A DNA stretch of 64,000 bases from CAIVAT01 sp964473485. GTDB lineage: Bacteria > Bacteroidota > Bacteroidia > Bacteroidales > FEN-979. The translations under genes were made by a program, and so were the position numbers. Location: positions 62,001 through 126,000 of the forward strand of contig CAYYPH010000007.1 of the NCBI GenBank assembly GCA_964473485.1. The letters run 5' to 3'. This document shows, piece after piece, positions 8,566 to 16,979 of the stretch (within the stretch, counting starts at the first letter, position 1; every line of letters begins with the position of its first letter). Under the pieces are notes generated by a model. That model saw nothing but the letters and a program-made list of their open reading frames with translations. It was not told the DNA's origin and ran no database searches.

Positions 8566-9696
8566 CTATAATCGTTGCATGCATTGTCTGACCATTTTTT
8601 CCTTCCAGGTTGCAAAATTACCCTCAAGGATCTGCTTCCGGGCCTCCTGCAACAGCCAGATATAGAATCCCAGGTTGTGCACGGTAGCGATCATGGCGCT
8701 GAGTATTTCCTTGGAAATAAAGAGATGACGAAGAAATGCCCTGGTATATTGCACGTCGGCAAAAACAAATCCTTGCTCATCGATGGGTGAAAAGTCATCC
8801 TTCCATTTTTCATTCTTGATGTTGATGATCCCGTTGCGTGTAAACAACATGCCGTTCCTGCCATTCCTGGTCGGCATAACACAATCGAACATATCGATGC
8901 CCAGCGCAATGCATTCCAGAATGTTGGCAGGCGTTCCGACACCCATCAGGTACCTGGGTTTATCTTTCGGAAGAATATCGCATACAAGCCCAGTCATTTC
9001 GTACATCTTTGCCGCGGGTTCCCCGACCGAAAGGCCCCCGATCGCGTTGCCGGGTGCATCCATACCGGCAATGAACCGGGCCGATTCAACCCTGAGCGAT
9101 GGAAATACACTGCCCTGCACAATCGGGAACAAGGCCTGCGAATAGCCGTGCCTGCATTCCGTTTCACCAAAGCGGTTGATGCATCGCTGCAGCCAGTGGT
9201 GGGTTCGTTTCAGCGATTTCCTGGCATACGACTCCTCGCACGGATAAGGGGTGCACTCATCAAACGCCATGATAATGTCGGCTCCCAGTTCGCGCTGAAT
9301 ATCAACTGCCGACTCAGGGGTGAAAACGTGGCGGCTGCCGTCGATGTGCGACTGGAAAATGACGCCATCATCGGTGAACTTTCGGATGTCGCCCAGTGAA
9401 TAGACCTGGTATCCGCCGCTGTCGGTGAGAATGGGTTTGGTCCACCCGTTGAACCGGTGAAGACCTCCTGCACGCGATATGATCTCCACCCCGGGCCGGA
9501 GGTATAAATGGTAGGTGTTCGACAGCATGATCTGGGCCTTTACGTCTTGATTCAGGTCCCTGATGTGTAGCGCTTTAACGGCCCCGGCAGTGCCCACAGG
9601 CATAAAAAACGGGGTTTCGATCCGCCCGTGATCCGTGTCCAGGAACCCTGCACGCGCTGCCGATCCGCGGTCTTCGTTTGTTATCGTGAATTTCAA
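8566..9696 (-). CDS. tgt: tRNA-guanine transglycosylase (queuine/preQ1)
   Basis: The enzyme exchanges guanine 34 for a queuosine precursor in certain tRNAs. Motifs include DSGGYQVYSLGD (nucleophile region), MAFDECTP, GGLSVGEP and GIDMFDCVMPTRNGRNG with the catalytic aspartate. The open frame reaches an ATG at 9741, but a perfect -7 box lies inside that extension at 9719-9726. I therefore place the start at the TTG at 9696, giving 376 residues beginning with the sequence equivalent to the family start KFTITNEDRG. The C-terminal zinc site is altered: the three cysteines of the usual CxCxxC are replaced by Gly, Val and Asp, while the partner His (TVHNL) remains. Confidence 0.93.
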   Translation of the reverse strand: MKFTITNEDRGSAARAGFLDTDHGRIETPFFMPVGTAGAVKALHIRDLNQDVKAQIMLSNTYHLYLRPGVEIISRAGGLHRFNGWTKPILTDSGGYQVYSLGDIRKFTDDGVIFQSHIDGSRHVFTPESAVDIQRELGADIIMAFDECTPYPCEESYARKSLKRTHHWLQRCINRFGETECRHGYSQALFPIVQGSVFPSLRVESARFIAGMDAPGNAIGGLSVGEPAAKMYEMTGLVCDILPKDKPRYLMGVGTPANILECIALGIDMFDCVMPTRNGRNGMLFTRNGIINIKNEKWKDDFSPIDEQGFVFADVQYTRAFLRHLFISKEILSAMIATVHNLGFYIWLLQEARKQILEGNFATWKEKMVRQCMQRL

Positions 9697-9718
9697 CGGG
9701 AATGTACGTTTTGACCGG

Positions 9719-9726
9719 CAAAGATA
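9719..9726 (-). promoter_or_regulatory. -7 element (TATCTTTG) for tgt
   Basis: TATCTTTG on the minus strand lies 22 bases upstream of the TTG at 9696 and downstream of the ATG at 9741. This decides the tgt start in favour of the TTG. Confidence 0.7.
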
Positions 9727-9787
9727 AGTCTTTTCAACCATCCGGTTATTTTATCCACAATCAGCAGATTATTTTTATGAGAATCAA

Positions 9788-9795
9788 TATCTTTG
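9788..9795 (+). promoter_or_regulatory. -7 element (TATCTTTG) for the GT2 gene
   Basis: TATCTTTG lies 27 bases before the ATG at 9823, in the region divergent from tgt. A T-rich patch at 9771-9776 is in the general area of a -33 element but is not a clear match. Confidence 0.65.
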
Positions 9796-9822
9796 CCCGC
9801 ATGAATTCTTCTTGCAAGATAA

Positions 9823-10947
9823 ATGATTGATAACCTGGTTGATATAAGATTCGTACCACTCTTTTTACTTAGTCTGCTGACCTTTACATTTCTGGTTCAG
9901 ATGTGGTGGCACTGGTTTTTTTACTGGAAGCTGGTGCGCCGGAGGCCGGCGGTGAAGGAAGAAAAGCAGAAACCCGTATCGGTTGTCATTTGTGCCCACA
10001 ATGAATACGCGGCCCTCAAGGAAAACCTCCCGCTGATCCTTGAACAGGATTATCCCGACTTCGAGGTTGTCGTGGTGGATCACGCGTCGGATGACGATAC
10101 CCGTTACCTGCTTTCGTACCTGGTTGAAAAGTATCCTCACCTGAAAACCTTCACCGTTCATGAAGACCTGAACTTTTTTTCAGGTAAGAAGTTTCCACTT
10201 TCCATCGGCATTAAATCTGCTTCAAGGGAATACATACTGCTGACGGAGCCCACCTGCAGGCCTGATTCAAACCAGTGGATACACCGGATGCAATCGGCGT
10301 TTACACCAAAAACATCGGTAGTACTGGGTTTTGCACCATTCCTTAAGCAGCGGGGATTCCTGAACAAACTGATACGGTTCGATGCCGACTACACAGCAAT
10401 CCGCTACCTGTCGTTGGCCATGTCGGGAATCCCGTACATGGGTGTGGGCCGGAATCTCTCATATCGCAAGCAACTGTTTTATGATAACAACGGCTTCATT
10501 GCCCACTACCGCATTATGACCGGTGATGATGACCTCTTTGTGAACAAAGTGGCAACCCGCCACAACACTGCGGTGATGATTGACCCTGACAGCTTTATAT
10601 ATTCAGTGCCCAGGGAAACCTTTGGCGCATGGATGAAGCAGAAGCGCCAGTACATCAGCACCTTCCGTTTTTACAGGTTCAGTCACAGGTTTCTGCTGGG
10701 TTTCGGCGCTTCGGCCTACCCGGTCTTCATGGGATTGTTGATGGCCATGCTTATCCTGCAATGGTCTGTGATCCCGGTAATCGGGTTGTTTTTGCTCAGG
10801 CAGGTTTCGCAGCTGGTCGTCATGAATAAATGCCTTCATAAGCTCAGAGAGCCGGATCTGATTCCGCTGGTCCCCTTGTTTGAATTCCTGCTGTTTTTCA
10901 TCAACAGTTATGTCATGATTACAGGCATTTTCCGGAAACGTAAGTGA
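9823..10947 (+). CDS. membrane-anchored family 2 glycosyltransferase
   Basis: The protein has an N-terminal membrane helix (residues 9-30), a GT-A domain and two to three C-terminal helices (from about residue 300). The GT2 signatures are VSVVICAHNEYAALKENL, the nucleotide-binding VVVVDHASDDDT, and TGDDDLFVNKVA, which is the acceptor/base region. The domain faces the cytoplasm. Family members extend glycolipids or exopolysaccharides; the sugar and acceptor are unknown. Its stop overlaps the start of the following sigma-factor gene, so the two form an operon. Confidence 0.87.
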   Translation: MIDNLVDIRFVPLFLLSLLTFTFLVQMWWHWFFYWKLVRRRPAVKEEKQKPVSVVICAHNEYAALKENLPLILEQDYPDFEVVVVDHASDDDTRYLLSYLVEKYPHLKTFTVHEDLNFFSGKKFPLSIGIKSASREYILLTEPTCRPDSNQWIHRMQSAFTPKTSVVLGFAPFLKQRGFLNKLIRFDADYTAIRYLSLAMSGIPYMGVGRNLSYRKQLFYDNNGFIAHYRIMTGDDDLFVNKVATRHNTAVMIDPDSFIYSVPRETFGAWMKQKRQYISTFRFYRFSHRFLLGFGASAYPVFMGLLMAMLILQWSVIPVIGLFLLRQVSQLVVMNKCLHKLREPDLIPLVPLFEFLLFFINSYVMITGIFRKRK

Positions 10948-11555
10948 TGGAGGCAGCGACTCATCTAACTGAAAAAGCGCAGATGGATTACCGGCTGGTT
11001 CTCCAGGCCCTGAACCAGGGCGACCAGCAGGCCTATGCCGCCTTACTGAACAAGTATCGCGATTCACTCTATTTCATGATGCTGAAGATGACGGGTAATT
11101 CGACCGATGCCGAAGATCTTACCATTGAAGCATTCGGAAAAGCATTCCGCAACCTTGAACAATATACACCCGACTATGCTTTCAGCACCTGGCTTTTCAA
11201 GATAGCGGCCAACAATTGTATCGATTTTCTCAGGAAAAGCAAACGACTGCAGTTTGCCGATACAATAAACGATGATACCAACGAAGGATTGAATGGCCCG
11301 GCAAACATTCCGGCCGAAGGTCCCGACCCGGCCGAAAGGATTATTGAAAAGCAGAAAATTCAGCTCATGCGCGAGGTGGTGACGAAGCTCAAACCGCATT
11401 ACCGTCACCTTATCGAGCTCCGATACTTCAGCGAGTGGTCGTATGAGGAGATTGCAGCCGAACTTGACCTTCCGCTCGGCACGGTGAAGGCCCAGTTGTT
11501 CAGGGCAAGGGAATTCCTCTACCAGATCCTGAAATCGGCACAGGAAAAGATCTGA
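10947..11555 (+). CDS. ECF-type RNA polymerase sigma factor
   Basis: This sigma-70 family protein of about 202 residues has region 2 (AYAALLNKYRDSLYFMMLKMTG, then FSTWLFKIAANNCIDFLRK) and region 4 (LIELRYFSEWSYEEIAAEL, LPLGTVKAQLFRAREFLY). A GTG at 10944 is in frame one codon earlier, but ATG at 10947 is preferred. The start overlaps the glycosyltransferase stop. No anti-sigma gene follows. Such unpaired factors in Bacteroidota are often general or housekeeping-like regulators; the regulon cannot be inferred. Confidence 0.92.
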   Translation: MEAATHLTEKAQMDYRLVLQALNQGDQQAYAALLNKYRDSLYFMMLKMTGNSTDAEDLTIEAFGKAFRNLEQYTPDYAFSTWLFKIAANNCIDFLRKSKRLQFADTINDDTNEGLNGPANIPAEGPDPAERIIEKQKIQLMREVVTKLKPHYRHLIELRYFSEWSYEEIAAELDLPLGTVKAQLFRAREFLYQILKSAQEKI

Positions 11556-11563
11556 TTTTTATC

Positions 11564-11571
11564 TATTTTTG
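11564..11571 (+). promoter_or_regulatory. -7 element (TATTTTTG) for hutU
   Basis: TATTTTTG matches TAnnTTTG and lies just after the sigma-factor stop, about 91 bases before the hutU ATG. It would give hutU its own transcript with a leader of about 87 bases. Confidence 0.6.
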
Positions 11572-11662
11572 CAATGCGTGTACGCCGGTGCGATGCCTTT
11601 CGGGCAAATCACGTCCGGTGTCGCCGGTATAATCTTTCATTTGATCATTCAACCGAAAAAAT

Positions 11663-13663
11663 ATGGATGCCACGGAGTTTAAAAATGCGATCCTTGAAGG
11701 GATCCCTTCGGAATTGCCCCCGGCCGGGCTTTATGATCCGGCCATCAATCATGCCCCGGTAAGAAAAGAGATACTGAATGACCGCGAGAAGAAGCTTGCG
11801 TTACGAAATGCGCTCAGGTACTTCGATCCGAAACACCACGCTGTGCTTGCCCCGGAATTTGCCGAAGAACTGCGGAAGTACGGAAGGATCTACATGTACC
11901 GGTTCCGGCCAGCCTACCCGATGTTTGCGCGGCCCATCCATGAATACCCCCACCGGTCGTTGCAGGCGGCCGCCATCATGCTGATGATCCAGAATAACCT
12001 GGATCCCGTGGTCGCCCAGCATCCTCATGAGCTGATCACCTATGGCGGCAATGGTGCTGTTTTCCAGAACTGGGCCCAGTACAGGCTTACCATGCAATAC
12101 CTGGCAACCATGACCGATGACCAGACCCTGGTCATGTATTCTGGTCACCCGCTGGGTTTGTTCCCCTCGCATCCCGAAGCGCCCAGGGTGGTGGTAACCA
12201 ACGGAATGATGATACCGAACTATTCGAAACCCGATGACTGGGAACGGTTCAATGCCCTTGGAGTTACCCAGTACGGCCAGATGACAGCCGGTTCGTACAT
12301 GTATATCGGCCCGCAGGGCATCGTTCACGGTACCACGATAACGATCCTGAATGCGGCGCGGAAGGTTACGGCCGACGCCATGCCGGGAACGGTCTTTGTG
12401 TCGTCGGGACTGGGAGGGATGTCGGGCGCACAGGCCAAAGCCGCCGTTATATCCGGCGCCATCGGCGTTGTGGCGGAGATCAATCCGAAAGTCGTTCAGA
12501 AACGGTTTGAGCAGGGCTGGGTGGATGAGGTCTATACCGATCTCGACCAACTGGCAAGGCGACTCATGCAGGCCATCTGTAACAAGGAGGCCGTTTCGCT
12601 CGCCTATCAGGGCAACGTGGTCGATCTGTGGGAATACCTGGCCGACCACCGGATGCAGGTCGAACTTGGGTCGGACCAGACTTCGCTGCATAACCCCTGG
12701 TCGGGAGGTTACTACCCGGCAGGGCTCACCTTCGAAGAATCGAATGCACTGATGGTTTCGGATCCTGAAAAATTCAGAACGGCAGTGCAGGCCTCGTTGC
12801 GCCGGCAGGTTGCAGCCATCAGCAGAATGGCTGAGAACGGCATGTATTTCTGGGATTACGGCAACGCATTTCTGCTTGAGGCTTCCAGGGCCGGCGCCGA
12901 TGTGTGCAGGCCCGATGGTTCCTTCATCTACCCATCGTATGTGCAGGATATCATGGGACCGCTGTTTTTCGATTATGGTTTTGGTCCTTTCAGGTGGGTC
13001 TGCACTTCGGGAAAGGCTGAAGATCTGGCTATTACCGATGTCATAGCCGCCGGTGTGCTCGAGGAGATCGCATCCGTGGCCCCCCCGGAGGTCGAGTTAC
13101 AGATGCGCGACAATATTCACTGGATACACGAAGCCGGGAAAAATAAACTGGTGGTGGGTTCGCAGGCAAGGATCCTTTATGCCGATTGCGAAGGCAGGAT
13201 AAAAATTGCCAGGGCTTTCAACGACGCCATCCGCGATGGAAAGATCTCCGCACCGGTCGTGTTAGGCCGCGACCATCACGATGTATCCGGCACCGATTCT
13301 CCTTTCAGGGAGACCTCGAATATCTATGACGGATCCTCGTTCACTGCCGATATGGCGATCCAGAATGTTATCGGCGACAGCTTCAGGGGCGCCACCTGGG
13401 TATCGATACACAATGGCGGCGGAGTGGGATGGGGCGAAGTGATCAACGGCGGGTTCGGCATGTTGCTCGACGGCTCCGCCGAAGCTGACCGCAGGCTTCG
13501 TCAGATGCTTCACTGGGATGTCAACAACGGAATTGCCAGGCGTGCCTGGGCCCGCAACCATGAGGCTGTCTTCGCCATTAAAAAAGCCATGGAAACTGAG
13601 CCCGCGCTGAAAGTGACCCTGCCCAGCATGGTCGACGACCGGTGGATCGAAGGAAGCCTCTGA
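11663..13663 (+). CDS. hutU: urocanate hydratase (long form)
   Basis: Urocanase converts urocanate to imidazolonepropionate, the second step of histidine breakdown, using tightly bound NAD+. The 666-residue protein carries the family blocks QHPHELITYGGNGAVFQNWA, MYSGHPLGLFPS, VTNGMMIPNYSKPDDWE, MTAGSYMYIGPQGIVHGT and the glycine-rich SSGLGGMSGAQAKAA for NAD+. Near the C-terminus are GRDHHDVSGTDSPFRET and SIHNGGGVGWGEVINGGFG. This length fits the longer urocanase form found in Bacteroidota rather than the roughly 557-residue proteobacterial type. No other hut gene is in the window. Confidence 0.96.
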   Translation: MDATEFKNAILEGIPSELPPAGLYDPAINHAPVRKEILNDREKKLALRNALRYFDPKHHAVLAPEFAEELRKYGRIYMYRFRPAYPMFARPIHEYPHRSLQAAAIMLMIQNNLDPVVAQHPHELITYGGNGAVFQNWAQYRLTMQYLATMTDDQTLVMYSGHPLGLFPSHPEAPRVVVTNGMMIPNYSKPDDWERFNALGVTQYGQMTAGSYMYIGPQGIVHGTTITILNAARKVTADAMPGTVFVSSGLGGMSGAQAKAAVISGAIGVVAEINPKVVQKRFEQGWVDEVYTDLDQLARRLMQAICNKEAVSLAYQGNVVDLWEYLADHRMQVELGSDQTSLHNPWSGGYYPAGLTFEESNALMVSDPEKFRTAVQASLRRQVAAISRMAENGMYFWDYGNAFLLEASRAGADVCRPDGSFIYPSYVQDIMGPLFFDYGFGPFRWVCTSGKAEDLAITDVIAAGVLEEIASVAPPEVELQMRDNIHWIHEAGKNKLVVGSQARILYADCEGRIKIARAFNDAIRDGKISAPVVLGRDHHDVSGTDSPFRETSNIYDGSSFTADMAIQNVIGDSFRGATWVSIHNGGGVGWGEVINGGFGMLLDGSAEADRRLRQMLHWDVNNGIARRAWARNHEAVFAIKKAMETEPALKVTLPSMVDDRWIEGSL

Positions 13664-13665
13664 CC

Positions 13666-14655
13666 CTAGAAATTCTTACTTACCAGCGACTGGTTTTTGA
13701 TACCCGTTGAATCAACAGGATTATTCACCTCCTGGCGGACGATCCCGTACCGGTTATTGATCCAGAAAACCGACGAACGGGTTGTTTTACCACCCACCAC
13801 CGGAACCTGTTCCTGGAAAAGGAACCGGTAGCAGATGAAATTGCCCGCCGGAGTGGTTGTCAACAGGTTTGTGTCGAGCAGCGTTACGGCGGTGGTATCG
13901 CTGTTGATGACGGATTTGTAGGAGACCCCGATCTTTGCATTGATAGGGAAAACAACCTGGTGGAAAGTCAGTGATGAATCAAGAGACATGGTGAACCTGT
14001 CGGGAGAAATACCCCATTTCAGGTTCCAGTTCATGCCGCCCCATGCACATGCCTGGCTGGTGTTGCCCGTAAAGAAATAGTCGGAAGGCATTGCCACGAT
14101 GGTGCGCTGCAGCTGGCAGGTGTCGCCGTTCAGCAGGTTAACACCGTACTGCCAGTTGTTGCCCTGTTTCCCAAAATTGAAATACTTAACCGAATCGGCA
14201 GGAACCTGCACCGAAGCCATGTTACCCGCCCAGCTGATGTATTCATTTCCTGCATTGCCGCATTCGTTCCCCGACATGCGCAGATCGATGGTTGTTTCGT
14301 CGATGAAATTGGCATACCCGCTCAGGCTCCAGTTTTTGCATTTGGGGTTTTCCGGATCACTGTTTTCTACCTTGAAATAGATCGTTCCGTTGAGGAACTG
14401 AAATACCCGCAGCACACTGGTTTCTTTGGCAAATAGGATTCCCGACATGGTTTTGCCACCGGCATCCAAATAAAAAACAACCAGTCCTGTCTGCTTGATA
14501 TTCTGGTTGTCCTTGAATGCCGTGATCACCCCTTTCCACGATCCTATGAAACTATCCTGGGTTTTTGTCAAGGGATCAAAGCCCGATTTCTTCTTACATC
14601 CTGAAGCGGAAATAATCATGATGGCAAACAGGAAAAAAATGGTGGTGCGATTCAT
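13666..14655 (-). CDS. hypothetical lipoprotein
   Basis: The 329-residue product starts MNRTTIFFLFAIMIISASGC, a lipoprotein signal with lipobox Cys20, followed by a lysine-rich linker. The mature part begins with a short SWKG.I..F....N lipocalin-like stretch and is rich in beta-strand pattern. Cys residues recur (CKNW, NECGN, CQLQ, CAWGG), so disulfides are possible. I do not recognise a family with known function. ATG at 14655 is preferred over an upstream in-frame ATG because of the signal. The gene converges with hutU, two bases from its stop. A near-consensus -7 box (TTACTTTG) lies at 14684-14691. Confidence 0.65.
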   Translation of the reverse strand: MNRTTIFFLFAIMIISASGCKKKSGFDPLTKTQDSFIGSWKGVITAFKDNQNIKQTGLVVFYLDAGGKTMSGILFAKETSVLRVFQFLNGTIYFKVENSDPENPKCKNWSLSGYANFIDETTIDLRMSGNECGNAGNEYISWAGNMASVQVPADSVKYFNFGKQGNNWQYGVNLLNGDTCQLQRTIVAMPSDYFFTGNTSQACAWGGMNWNLKWGISPDRFTMSLDSSLTFHQVVFPINAKIGVSYKSVINSDTTAVTLLDTNLLTTTPAGNFICYRFLFQEQVPVVGGKTTRSSVFWINNRYGIVRQEVNNPVDSTGIKNQSLVSKNF

Positions 14656-14700
14656 GGGAGCATGATTGGTTGGTGAGCGCTGTTGCAAAGTAACGGCGAA

Positions 14701-15408
14701 TTATTCAAAAAAAGTATATTCATACCGCAGAAAATAATTCCTGCTGAAGGTTCTTCCCCGGCCATCCTGGAACACTTCAACCTCATGGGCGGTGCCGTCG
14801 TCATTGTATGTTCTGCTCACTCTCAGTATCACCTCACCGTTTTCATCCGTTTCTTCCTCAAGGATCACCTGGCCTTTCTCATTCCTCGTGATTTTCGATT
14901 CAGGCTTTTCTGTGGCTTCATGTTCTGGAAGAGGCAAGGGCGATCCCTCCCCGTCGGTAACCTCATGGTTAACGATTTTGTCGCCGTCCCACTCAAACGT
15001 CTCAACCTGTTCGATCTCATCTTCATCCGTCCGCGTGGTTTTAATGACCAGCTTGCCGGCCTCGTTGTATTCATAGGATATTGTATCCACTGATCCGTCG
15101 AGGTACCGCTTTTCGGCCTTCACTATTTTACCGCCTTCATCCCTGAAAAACCTGGTCTCTTCGGCGGCAAACCCGGGCTCGGTATAATACCGGTCGAGAG
15201 CCATCTCACCGTTATCATTGTATTCGTATTCATTCATCTCCTCGAATTCACCTGCCTGGCTGTACCTGGTATCCTTCAGCGGGTTTCCATCCCGGTTATA
15301 TTCAATAATGTGATGGATATGTTCCTTTAATTCGGGCTGTTCGTCGTCAAAGCGCTTGATAATATAATCAAACCTCCTGATAGTGATTGATTTAATTGTT
15401 TTTTCCAT
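14701..15408 (-). CDS. acidic YD/RHS-repeat-like protein, unknown function
   Basis: This 235-residue protein has no signal peptide or membrane segment and is strikingly acidic. It is made of short strands repeating patterns such as EYNRDGNPLKDTRYS, EYNDNGEMALDRYY, EYNEAGKLVIKTTR, TRNEKGQVILEEET and TYNDDGTAHEVEVF. This Y/N-x-D/E-x-G-x spacing is that of YD (RHS-like) repeats, here about nine in a row with no toxin or peptidase domain. It is probably cytoplasmic. It is transcribed divergently from the sigma/CHAT operon with a 201-base gap, so a shared regulatory region is possible. The function is unknown. Confidence 0.65.
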   Translation of the reverse strand: MEKTIKSITIRRFDYIIKRFDDEQPELKEHIHHIIEYNRDGNPLKDTRYSQAGEFEEMNEYEYNDNGEMALDRYYTEPGFAAEETRFFRDEGGKIVKAEKRYLDGSVDTISYEYNEAGKLVIKTTRTDEDEIEQVETFEWDGDKIVNHEVTDGEGSPLPLPEHEATEKPESKITRNEKGQVILEEETDENGEVILRVSRTYNDDGTAHEVEVFQDGRGRTFSRNYFLRYEYTFFE

Positions 15409-15436
15409 GGCAAGGTGTTATTGTGGTTCAAGGTTG

Positions 15437-15444
15437 CAATGATA
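15437..15444 (-). promoter_or_regulatory. near-consensus -7 element (TATCATTG)
   Basis: TATCATTG on the minus strand differs from TAnnTTTG at one position and lies 29 bases upstream of the ATG at 15408. Confidence 0.45.
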
Positions 15445-15528
15445 CAATAAAAGGAAGAAGAGGTAAAAATGAAAAAAATATTTTTTTTCGATGTACACCT
15501 TTTCCTTTGAGAATTGTCAATATAGATA

Positions 15529-15568
15529 AGGGACGGTTCATGCATGTTAAGTTAATAACACCGTCCCT
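15529..15568. promoter_or_regulatory. 9-bp inverted repeat upstream of the sigma/CHAT operon
   Basis: AGGGACGGT at 15529-15537 is matched perfectly by ACCGTCCCT at 15560-15568, separated by 22 AT-rich bases. It ends 41 bases before the sigma-factor ATG. It could be a protein-binding operator with two half-sites three helical turns apart, or a stem-loop in the leader RNA. There is no T-run directly after it, so it is not a standard terminator. Confidence 0.6.
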
Positions 15569-15609
15569 AGGTCTTAAAACATCCATTATTAACCAAAAAA
15601 AACAATATC

Positions 15610-16197
15610 ATGAGAAAAAACTACTCTGATGAAGCAATTCTCGAAGGATTGCGAAAACGAAAGAAAACCGTGATAGAATACCTATATCACAATTACGGAC
15701 CCCTTATCAGGAATCTGGTCAGGACCAATTCAGGGACACAGCATGATTACGAGGACCTGTTTCAGGATGGAATCATCGTTCTGTACGGACGAAGTCTTGA
15801 GTCGGGATTCACGCTGAGTTGCTCCCTGAAGACATATCTCATCGCGGTTTGCAGAAACCTTTGGATGCAGCGACTGGAGCGAAAATATAAGTTGTGGTTC
15901 CAATGTGATTACGAGGCCCATGAAGAATTCTGCTCCTATACGCTGAAAGATCAGCATGAAGGCGAACTGGATCTGGAACGGCAAAGGCTGATGTACAAGA
16001 ACATCAGAAAGTTGCCTGAGGACTGCCAGAAAATTCTGCTGATGTACGTCAATGAGACTCCTTACTGGGAGATAGCCAGGCAACTGAACGTAAAAAGCGA
16101 GGATTACATCAAATCGCGAAAATACACGTGCAAGAACCTGTTGAGAAAAAAGATTATGAATGATCCTGAATCCTATAAATTATTCGACTATGAATAG
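15610..16197 (+). CDS. ECF-like sigma factor of the CHAT operon
   Basis: This 195-residue sigma-70 family protein has region 2 (VIEYLYHNYGPLIRNLVRTNSG, DYEDLFQDGIIVLYGR, LKTYLIAVCRNLWMQRLERK) and a region 4 with helix-turn-helix (LPEDCQKILLMYVNETPYWEIARQLN). It differs clearly from the other sigma factor in the window. It overlaps the next gene by eight bases, and the third gene follows 10 bases after that, giving one transcription unit. The likely role is to direct RNA polymerase to a small regulon when released from the membrane protein encoded next. This is inference from gene order. Confidence 0.88.
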   Translation: MRKNYSDEAILEGLRKRKKTVIEYLYHNYGPLIRNLVRTNSGTQHDYEDLFQDGIIVLYGRSLESGFTLSCSLKTYLIAVCRNLWMQRLERKYKLWFQCDYEAHEEFCSYTLKDQHEGELDLERQRLMYKNIRKLPEDCQKILLMYVNETPYWEIARQLNVKSEDYIKSRKYTCKNLLRKKIMNDPESYKLFDYE

Positions 16198-16969
16198 AAA
16201 AGAGATCACTTCCGATTGGATTGACCGCTTCAATGAGGGTTTATTAAATGAGGATGAGATTGAACAATTCAACAAACAACTCTCGATCGATCCCATGTTA
16301 CGGCTTGAAACCCGAATGGATGCAGAACTCAGCAGGTTGATTTCCGACCGCGATTGTCTCGCTCTCATGGACCAGCTGAACAGTGTCATGAAGAAAGATC
16401 AGACCCTGAAAACCGGTGTTAACCTATATGTGCTGGCCGCCGGAATATTACTTCTTCTTGCAGTCAGCGCATTCCTTTTGTATTTTTCGACGGTTTATAA
16501 ACCCGTGCAATACATCGGGCTTGCGGCAACGCAGTATGAATATCAGTCTTCAGGGGATCAGGCATCAATCGCGGAACATAAGCAATCGCAAGCCGGTATC
16601 ACCGAAGTGCCGGCGACCGGTGCCGATGCACTGTACCCAAACAGGTTGGCTGAAGTGTATCAGCCGTTCCCTGAGTTTGACATGCTGGCGGGTTCAGCAT
16701 CGCGTTCCTCTCTGGTTTGGATCCGGAGCCCGTTAAACGGAGCCGTATTCAGTCAGGGTGAAATGATCCGCTTCCGTTGGTCCGGAACTATGTCAGCCGG
16801 GGTTGGTCTGGTTATAATGAATAACAAAGGGGTGAAGGTTTATGAAAAGAAGATTGTTGACCCGGAGGGATTTGCAATTCCCGGCGATGGGTTGCCTTTG
16901 GGTTTGCTTTACTGGAAGATCATTGACAAGGACGACCTGGTCGCCGCCGGTAAGTTCGTTGTCCGGTAA
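16190..16969 (+). CDS. single-pass membrane protein with anti-sigma-like layout
   Basis: The 259-residue protein has a cytoplasmic N-terminus of about 77 residues that starts MNRKEITSDWIDRFNEGLLN and is helical and acidic, like Bacteroidota proteins encoded beside sigma factors. A membrane helix spans about residues 78-100. A variable linker follows, then a C-terminal Ig-like domain (about 174-259) with the pattern WIRSPLNGAVFSQGEMIRFRW and a final strand GKFVVR. No zinc-binding anti-sigma motif is seen. ATG at 16190, inside the end of the sigma gene, gives translational coupling. The layout suggests it binds the sigma factor inside and senses or binds something in the periplasm; this is not shown by homology. 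Confidence 0.75.
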   Translation: MNRKEITSDWIDRFNEGLLNEDEIEQFNKQLSIDPMLRLETRMDAELSRLISDRDCLALMDQLNSVMKKDQTLKTGVNLYVLAAGILLLLAVSAFLLYFSTVYKPVQYIGLAATQYEYQSSGDQASIAEHKQSQAGITEVPATGADALYPNRLAEVYQPFPEFDMLAGSASRSSLVWIRSPLNGAVFSQGEMIRFRWSGTMSAGVGLVIMNNKGVKVYEKKIVDPEGFAIPGDGLPLGLLYWKIIDKDDLVAAGKFVVR

Positions 16970-16979
16970 CCTGACTGTG

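Noticed and set aside
9697..9741. ATG-initiated N-terminal extension of Tgt
   Set aside because: A perfect promoter box lies inside it, and family proteins start at the position of the TTG at 9696.
11801..12691. 296-codon open frame on the minus strand opposite hutU
   Set aside because: It is a shadow of the hutU codons; the product is rich in His, Arg and Asp runs with no family signature, and hutU covers it end to end.
16842..16979. N-terminal extension of the CHAT protein
   Set aside because: It overlaps the C-terminal Ig-like domain of the preceding gene in another frame and hides a good signal peptide starting at 16980.
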